The translations under genes and the position numbers were made by a program. Shown piece by piece: positions 33,920-38,646 of a stretch of DNA of 38,646 bases. The DNA is from Zoogloea oleivorans (lineage in GTDB: Bacteria; Pseudomonadota; Gammaproteobacteria; Burkholderiales; Rhodocyclaceae): positions 28,925 to 67,570 of the forward strand of contig NZ_SDKK01000027.1 of the NCBI RefSeq assembly GCF_008107625.1. Direction: 5' to 3'. The notes below the pieces were generated by a model. That model was not told where the DNA came from. It saw only the letters and a program-made list of their open reading frames with translations, and ran no database searches. How positions within the stretch are numbered: the stretch's first letter is position 1; every line of letters begins with the position of its first letter.

Positions 33920-35158
33920 GTGCGCATTCTCATTGTTCATCAGAATTTTCCTGGGCAGTTCCGCCACATTGCCGCAGCGTGGGCGGCGAGGCCTGGCTAC
34001 GATGTGATTGGATTGGGGCGGGAGGGCGCGCCAGGGATGCCTGGGCTCCGTCTTTTTCGCTACCGATTGCACCGTGCTCCACACAAGCAGCAACACCCCT
34101 ACCTTCGCCAAATGGAAAGTGCGGTTCTCCATGGGCAGGCGATGCTGAGGGCACTCCTTGCCCTCAAGCGCAAAGGTTTTACGCCTGATGTAATCCTCGC
34201 CCACCCCGGCTGGGGAGAAACGCTCTACGTGAAGGATGTCTTTCCTGACGCACGTTTGATTCACTTCTGCGAGTGGTACTACGGTACGCCAGATGCCGAT
34301 GTGGGTTTCGACCCCGAGTTTCCTGTCACGCTCAATGACGCTGCCCGCATCCGTACGTGGAAGGCCTTGCATACCCTCAATCTTGAGCACTGCGATGCTG
34401 GTGTCACGCCTACCCGCTGGCAATGGAGTCGGCATCCCGAGATTTACCGTCCCAGAATTAGCGTTATCCATGAGGGCATCGATACAGATCTTCTCCAGCC
34501 AGATCCGCAAGCTTGGCTCAGGCTTGGCAATGGGCTAACCCTCCGCGCTGGAGACCCCGTCATCACCTACGTCGCACGCAATCTGGAGCCTTACAGGGGG
34601 TTTCACGTTTTCATGCGAGCTCTCGAACGCATCCAGCGTCAACACAAGACTTGCCATGCCTTGATCGTTGGTGGCGATCAGGTCAGCTATGGCCGCCGCC
34701 CTGAGGGGGCTCGCAGTTGGCGTGAAAAGATGCTTCGGGAAGTCCAGCTTGATCCATCGCGTACGCACTTCCTCGGCAAGCTTCCTTACGATGGTTATCG
34801 TCGTGTTCTCCAGGTTTCTGCTGCCCACCTCTATCTGACTTATCCCTTCGTTCTCTCTTGGTCAATGCTGGAAGCAATGGCTAGCGGATGCCTTGTTATT
34901 GGCTCCCGCACCGCACCGGTCGGAGAGGTAATCCGACACAGGGAGAACGGACTGTTGGTGGACTTCTTTGACACTCGGGCAATTGCCGAGCAGACGCTTG
35001 AGGCACTTGAAGGGGGCGTGAAATTTGAACTTCTGCGGAAGGCCGCTCAGATTTGTGTCCGCGAATCGTATTCCTTGGCGCGTGGTTTAGATAGCTATGA
35101 GCAGTTGTTGTGGCCTGTTGAAAACAATTCCATTCAGGTCAAGAGCCCTCATGTTTGA
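33920..35158 (+). CDS. Glycosyltransferase family 4-type (group 1) protein
   Basis: 412 residues from GTG 33920 (AAGGT about eleven bases upstream). GT-B fold: N-terminal MRILIVHQNFPGQFRHIA and HPGWGETLYVKDVFPDARLIHFCEWYY, and a C-terminal donor-binding half with ITYVARNLEPYRGFHVFMRAL, THFLGKLPYDGYRRVLQVSAAHLYLTYPFVLSWSMLEAMASG and the E-x7-E-like region near PVGEVIRHRENGLLVDF. It probably adds a sugar to a polysaccharide or glycan. Codon use and lower GC differ from the neighbours to the left, suggesting horizontal acquisition. No other surface-polysaccharide gene is in the window, so its acceptor is unknown. Confidence 0.9.
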   Translation: MRILIVHQNFPGQFRHIAAAWAARPGYDVIGLGREGAPGMPGLRLFRYRLHRAPHKQQHPYLRQMESAVLHGQAMLRALLALKRKGFTPDVILAHPGWGETLYVKDVFPDARLIHFCEWYYGTPDADVGFDPEFPVTLNDAARIRTWKALHTLNLEHCDAGVTPTRWQWSRHPEIYRPRISVIHEGIDTDLLQPDPQAWLRLGNGLTLRAGDPVITYVARNLEPYRGFHVFMRALERIQRQHKTCHALIVGGDQVSYGRRPEGARSWREKMLREVQLDPSRTHFLGKLPYDGYRRVLQVSAAHLYLTYPFVLSWSMLEAMASGCLVIGSRTAPVGEVIRHRENGLLVDFFDTRAIAEQTLEALEGGVKFELLRKAAQICVRESYSLARGLDSYEQLLWPVENNSIQVKSPHV

Positions 35159-35349
35159 GTGGCCCGGTTTCCAAATGACCGCTGTTGTCCGACCGGCCTT
35201 TCGAGTGAGCCTCCTGTATTGCGGCTCCGTTGCCTTCAGAACGGAAAAGGGGGCAGAGTCGGCCCGGATTAAATGTCGGTACCAGATCGTTTCCTGGCAG
35301 AGGTCTTCTGCCGAAATGCAGAATATAAACACTTGTTCAAGGAGTCTGA
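35159..35349. other. Intergenic gap without recognisable content
   Basis: 191 bases between the glycosyltransferase and the membrane-protein gene. Apart from the ribosome-binding site AAGGAG just before 35350, I see no gene, strong hairpin or clear promoter. Confidence 0.5.
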
Positions 35350-36228
35350 ATGCTCGAATTGACAGGCTGGGGTGACATCCTGCGTGGCGTTGTCATCCTT
35401 TATTGGCTTTTGGCGATTTATCTTTTTCGTCAATCCGTCAGAAAGTCCTCAACTCGCCCTGGAAAAATACTAAGCGGAGTTTTGGTAGCCCTCCTTTTCG
35501 GCTTTTTCCCGCTGAAATCCTGCGTCGATGAGGCCCTGTATGTGCGCGATTACAAGGCACGTCTGGCGAAAGCAGAGGTGATCTTCAATGAACGATGCAA
35601 GACGGCGGGGGAGAGGATATATCGGACGGTGGAAGGCGTGGAAGGGATCGTGCTGGTGAAGTTGCGCCCATATTACTTTACGAGAAAAATGGGCTATGAC
35701 CCCTACGACAAAGGCACGCTTGATCCCTACGGCAATGTAGGCGAGTACGGTCATGATGACGAGTACATTTTGTCGTTTTTTTTGGGAAGAAATTATGCTG
35801 GCCGGCTAGATAAGGATTCAGGGAGTAAAACAGGTTACAGCTATGTAGATGTAAAAGATCCTTTCGACGGGCAGCGTTACCGATATACCGCAAATTGGTG
35901 GAGAGACCCAAAATGGGACCAGAAAACTGCTTCCATATTACGTCTAGGCCGCGCTCCGATTAGCGATCCAATTTCTCGCTATGGCGTCACTTTTGAAGAC
36001 TTGACAACACAGGAGGAACGAGCTCTCTGGGTCGCTGGTGGTGCGCTAAAAGTAATTGATTTGAATACTAACGAGGTTCTCGCCGAACGTATTGGCTATA
36101 TGTTTGACCGCGGGCAAGGCGCCAATATTGCCACCAGGCAGCCGTGGACTCATGCAAGAGAATGGTCTTGCCCACGCCCAGCGCCTGCGAGAGATTTTGT
36201 TGAGAAAATTCTAAAAATTAAGGATTAG
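35350..36228 (+). CDS. Unrecognised membrane protein upstream of RTX hydrolase
   Basis: 292 residues; start ATG 35350 is well supported by AAGGAG six bases upstream. Two hydrophobic helices are near the N-terminus (about residues 10-28, GVVILYWLLAIYLF, and 40-56, ILSGVLVALLFGFFP), leaving a 235-residue soluble domain that by the charge pattern is probably periplasmic. A Cys follows the second helix (LKSC), but the site is not a proper lipobox. The soluble part is rich in Tyr, Asp and Gly (YDPYDKGTLDPYGNVGEYGHDDEY) and matches no family I know. The next gene starts four bases after its stop, so the two are coupled; an immunity, chaperone or export-helper role is possible. Low GC. Confidence 0.75.
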   Translation: MLELTGWGDILRGVVILYWLLAIYLFRQSVRKSSTRPGKILSGVLVALLFGFFPLKSCVDEALYVRDYKARLAKAEVIFNERCKTAGERIYRTVEGVEGIVLVKLRPYYFTRKMGYDPYDKGTLDPYGNVGEYGHDDEYILSFFLGRNYAGRLDKDSGSKTGYSYVDVKDPFDGQRYRYTANWWRDPKWDQKTASILRLGRAPISDPISRYGVTFEDLTTQEERALWVAGGALKVIDLNTNEVLAERIGYMFDRGQGANIATRQPWTHAREWSCPRPAPARDFVEKILKIKD

Positions 36229-36232
36229 TGAA

Positions 36233-38458
36233 ATGGCGATGAATATCATTTCTGAGTTTGCAACGTATGCCAATCTGCAAATGGCTGCAGAAGCCTTATA
36301 TGGTATTCCCAATGCTAGCAGTTCCAGCATTGGGGAGTCATCACCATCGTACACTGGTCTGACTTATGATGCATTGTTTACGGGGAACGCCCACGCTAGC
36401 AAGTTTCCGCCTTCACTCATTGCTGATCTTACAGGGAGTTGGAAGATCGTCGCCCATCAACCTAATACCAGTACAGGTTTTTCGGGGACGTTGTTTGAGG
36501 CGACAGAAAACGATTTTGATCGGGGTATTCAGAAAGGAGAGTTGGTCCTCTCGTTCCGCAGTACCGAGTTCATCGACGATGCTGTACGCGACACGCAGGT
36601 GACGAACAAGAGTATCAAGGAAACTGGCTGGGCCTTCGGGCAACTGGCGGATATGCAGGCTTGGTACAAAGAATTGAGCAAGACGGGCGGGCCGCTCGAT
36701 AACAAGTCCTTTGTCGTCACTGGCTACAGCCTGGGCGGGCACCTGGCCACGGCATTTCCGCTGCTGTGCTCCGGTGCCTCCGCCGTCTACACTTTCAACG
36801 GCGCCGGTGTTGGCGGATTAAGAGGCGAAACACTTTCGAGTGTCGTCAAAACCTTCCAAACCCTCTGGAAGAATACGGGGAAAAACAGCGGCTTGTTTAA
36901 AGACACGATGGTCGCGGCTATGTACAAGGAGTATGTCAAGAATAATACCTTGAGCGCCGCGAGCGCCGCCTTGCTCCGTGTTCGCAGCGAATGGCCGTCG
37001 GACGCTAGGCTGCTTCAAAGTGCCATCGATCACGTTGCCGATGTACAGAAAGAGATCGCGCGAATAATAAGTGATATCGAAGGCGCGGCCAAGGTGCCCG
37101 GGAAGGACATCGCCGGCCTGAGTCTTGACTACTGGCTCGGCGTATTGAAGGCCGCAGAAAGCACCTTCAGCGAAAACACCGTCCAGTCGACCCTCTCGCG
37201 GACGCCACCGAGCTCGCAACTCTATGGCGCGCCAGTCTACAACCTGTATGGTATGGAAACCGCTGATGCGCTTGGCAATCCCTCCGGGGTGGCCAATTCG
37301 CAGAACCACTACGGCACCGATGTGCCGGTCTTCATCGAGAGCCAGCCACTGCTTCGGGGTGTAGTCGGACCTTCTGCGTTCTGGCAAAGTGCGCTTTATA
37401 CTGACATCAAGCTCTTGGTTCCAAACTTCGCCCAGAACGACTTTGGCGATACCCATAGCCTTGTACTACTCGTTGACTCTCTGGCCGTGCAGGATCTCTT
37501 TGCGCAACTCGACCCGGCCGTCACCTTGAAGCATCTGCAGGACATTTTCGACGCCGCAACTGCCACCCAGTCGGAAATTAGTCTGATCGGCGGTCAGGGC
37601 AAAGCCGAAGGCTACACCCTCGAAACGGTACTGAACGGACTGATCAAGACCCTGACCAGTACGGATCCGAAGCTGCGTGACATCAAGACCAAAGGCGGCC
37701 TCTCCCTCGATACCGGCAACACCTGGCACGACATCGAGGCCCGAGAGGCGCTCTACAAAGCGATGACGGACTTAAAGGCGAAGGACGCCTACAAAGCCTT
37801 GCTTGGCAAAGTGACTCTTGTCACCCCCGCCACTGGTGCCAACGCTGCTCGTACCGATTTCGGCCAATTTCTGGCCCTTGTCAACCTCACCCCTTTCGCC
37901 CTTAAGGTCACCGACGCTACCGCGCTGGCTGCACTCAAGAGTGTCAACGAGCCCTTGGCACAAGCCTGGGAAGCCGACGCCCAACTTAGCACAGCCCAGC
38001 GCTCTGCCGGAGCCGGCCACTACACAGACCTGTGGCTCGCCGATCGGGCCTCAATGCTCTCGTGGATACTCAAAGGCAACACCGCTGATAAGACAGAGCT
38101 CAAGAGCCTCGCCGTTGGCGACGAGGCCTGGTCCTTCCGGGACGTGGACAGCACCGACAGCATCCTCATCCTTCCGGAAAAACTCCTCTCCGGCACCGCG
38201 CCACGCCACTACGTCGCCTTTGGTGGTGCTGGCGCTGATGCCCTCTCCGGCGCGGAACTGGCTGACCACCTCTACGGTGGGGCCGGCGACGACACGCTAA
38301 TTGGGTTCAGTAGTTCCGACCACCTTGAAGGCGGGGCGGGAAATGACACCTACCTCGTGGACGCCAGCGGAGGCGGTGACTGGATCGTCGATTCGGACGG
38401 ACAGGGCATTGTCAAATGGTCCATCAGCGGAGCGCAATACACACTAGGGAAGCTCTGA
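36233..38458 (+). CDS. Lipase-like alpha/beta hydrolase with RTX repeats, apparently truncated by an IS
   Basis: 741 residues, ATG 36233 with AAGGA upstream. The first 250 residues resemble class 3/RTX lipases: FRSTEFIDDAVRD, then the nucleophile elbow VTGYSLGGHLA (Ser166) in a long hydrophilic context. The middle (about 250-650) is unassigned. Near the C-terminus are glycine/aspartate calcium-binding nonapeptides (GGAGADALSG, GGAGDDTLIG, GGAGNDTYLV) typical of proteins exported by type I secretion. There is no signal peptide. The frame stops at 38456-38458, inside what appears to be the left end of an IS5-family element that begins at about 38448, so the natural C-terminus, with the secretion signal, seems to be lost. 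No type I secretion genes are in view. Confidence 0.85.
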   Translation: MAMNIISEFATYANLQMAAEALYGIPNASSSSIGESSPSYTGLTYDALFTGNAHASKFPPSLIADLTGSWKIVAHQPNTSTGFSGTLFEATENDFDRGIQKGELVLSFRSTEFIDDAVRDTQVTNKSIKETGWAFGQLADMQAWYKELSKTGGPLDNKSFVVTGYSLGGHLATAFPLLCSGASAVYTFNGAGVGGLRGETLSSVVKTFQTLWKNTGKNSGLFKDTMVAAMYKEYVKNNTLSAASAALLRVRSEWPSDARLLQSAIDHVADVQKEIARIISDIEGAAKVPGKDIAGLSLDYWLGVLKAAESTFSENTVQSTLSRTPPSSQLYGAPVYNLYGMETADALGNPSGVANSQNHYGTDVPVFIESQPLLRGVVGPSAFWQSALYTDIKLLVPNFAQNDFGDTHSLVLLVDSLAVQDLFAQLDPAVTLKHLQDIFDAATATQSEISLIGGQGKAEGYTLETVLNGLIKTLTSTDPKLRDIKTKGGLSLDTGNTWHDIEAREALYKAMTDLKAKDAYKALLGKVTLVTPATGANAARTDFGQFLALVNLTPFALKVTDATALAALKSVNEPLAQAWEADAQLSTAQRSAGAGHYTDLWLADRASMLSWILKGNTADKTELKSLAVGDEAWSFRDVDSTDSILILPEKLLSGTAPRHYVAFGGAGADALSGAELADHLYGGAGDDTLIGFSSSDHLEGGAGNDTYLVDASGGGDWIVDSDGQGIVKWSISGAQYTLGKL

Positions 38459-38646
38459 TCAATTCAGAGCCGGTAAAATACTAAAGCCATAAAGCATCGT
38501 ACTCCCATGAAGCAAGCCACCTTCGCCTCCCTGGCCTTCCAGCAAAAGAAGAAACAGACCCGCCGGGAACGCTTCCTCACCGAGATGGAGGCGGTCGTGC
38601 CCTGGGCCGCCTTGCTGGCAGCGATCGAACCGCATTACCCGAAGGC
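38448..38646 (+). mobile_element. Left part of an IS5-family insertion sequence (right end outside window)
   Basis: The boundary is inferred from CTAG at 38444-38447, which fits the YTAR target preferred by IS5, followed by GGGAAGCTCTGATC; IS5 itself begins GGAAGG. A 7-bp inverted repeat (GCTCTGA 38452-38458 and TCAGAGC 38464-38470) lies just inside. A transposase gene begins at 38507. The right end and the target duplication cannot be seen. Confidence 0.7.
38507..38646 (+). CDS. IS5-family transposase, N-terminal fragment (cut by window edge)
   Basis: 46 complete codons are visible. The N-terminus MKQATFASLAFQQKKKQTRR, followed by an ERFLTEMEAVVPW segment and AAIEPHYPK, is the characteristic start of IS5-type DDE transposases. 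The catalytic residues lie beyond the window, so activity cannot be judged. Confidence 0.9.
   Translation, partial: MKQATFASLAFQQKKKQTRRERFLTEMEAVVPWAALLAAIEPHYPK

Overview
The window is GC-rich, tightly packed bacterial chromosome. Gene content (anaerobic ubiquinone genes ubiT/ubiV/ubiU, cutA next to dsbD, ycaO, a RIO kinase, a DUF692/DUF2063 copper-peptide cassette, many c-di-GMP and chemotaxis proteins) suggests a metabolically flexible betaproteobacterium, most like the Rhodocyclales (Azospira/Dechloromonas type). The taxonomic call is inference from gene content, not a database match.

Layout. (1) 1-2271, plus strand: the end of a bufferin-type cassette (DUF692 enzyme cut by the left edge, then a DUF2063 partner), followed by an ECF sigma factor overlapping a 63-residue zinc-finger anti-sigma. 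(2) 2265-10864, minus strand: a near-continuous gene train read VanZ-like membrane protein, 2Fe-2S ferredoxin, alpha/beta hydrolase, GST, ABC ATPase, PAS-GGDEF-hemerythrin cyclase, ABC permease, CutA, DsbD, methyltransferase. The cyclase sits between the two halves of the ABC exporter. (3) 11183-13566, minus strand: ubiU-ubiV-ubiT, encoding the O2-independent ubiquinone hydroxylation machinery with all eight iron-sulfur cysteines. It is preceded by an FNR/DNR-type palindrome placed exactly where a class II activator site belongs. (4) 13749-25363, mostly plus strand: an orphan Tat-exported substrate-binding protein with a HAMP-PAS-GAF-PAS-GGDEF-EAL protein, a sodium:solute symporter, ubiX, a LON-domain protein, mutY (minus), then flavin reductase, hydrolase, dgkA, a small Cys-rich protein and yejK. 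Several junctions carry a REP/BIME-like palindromic repeat, expanded to a 3.5-copy tandem array with an 84-85 bp period at 25371-25667. (5) 25685-33450: an RlmN-family radical SAM enzyme, an SRPBCC protein, a chemotaxis receptor, arfB, ycaO with an overlapping RIO kinase, and a lipocalin. (6) 33451-38646: an AT-richer accessory segment with a glycosyltransferase, an unrecognised two-helix membrane protein, and a large lipase-like protein with terminal RTX repeats. That last gene appears to be cut off by an IS5-family element running off the right edge.

Themes. The genes share redox and low-oxygen physiology (UbiTUV, UbiX, hemerythrin cyclase, ferredoxin, DsbD), metal handling (bufferin cassette, CutA, DsbD) and c-di-GMP signalling. 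The least explained parts are the membrane protein/RTX hydrolase pair, the substrate-binding protein/GGDEF-EAL pair, and the palindromic repeat family.
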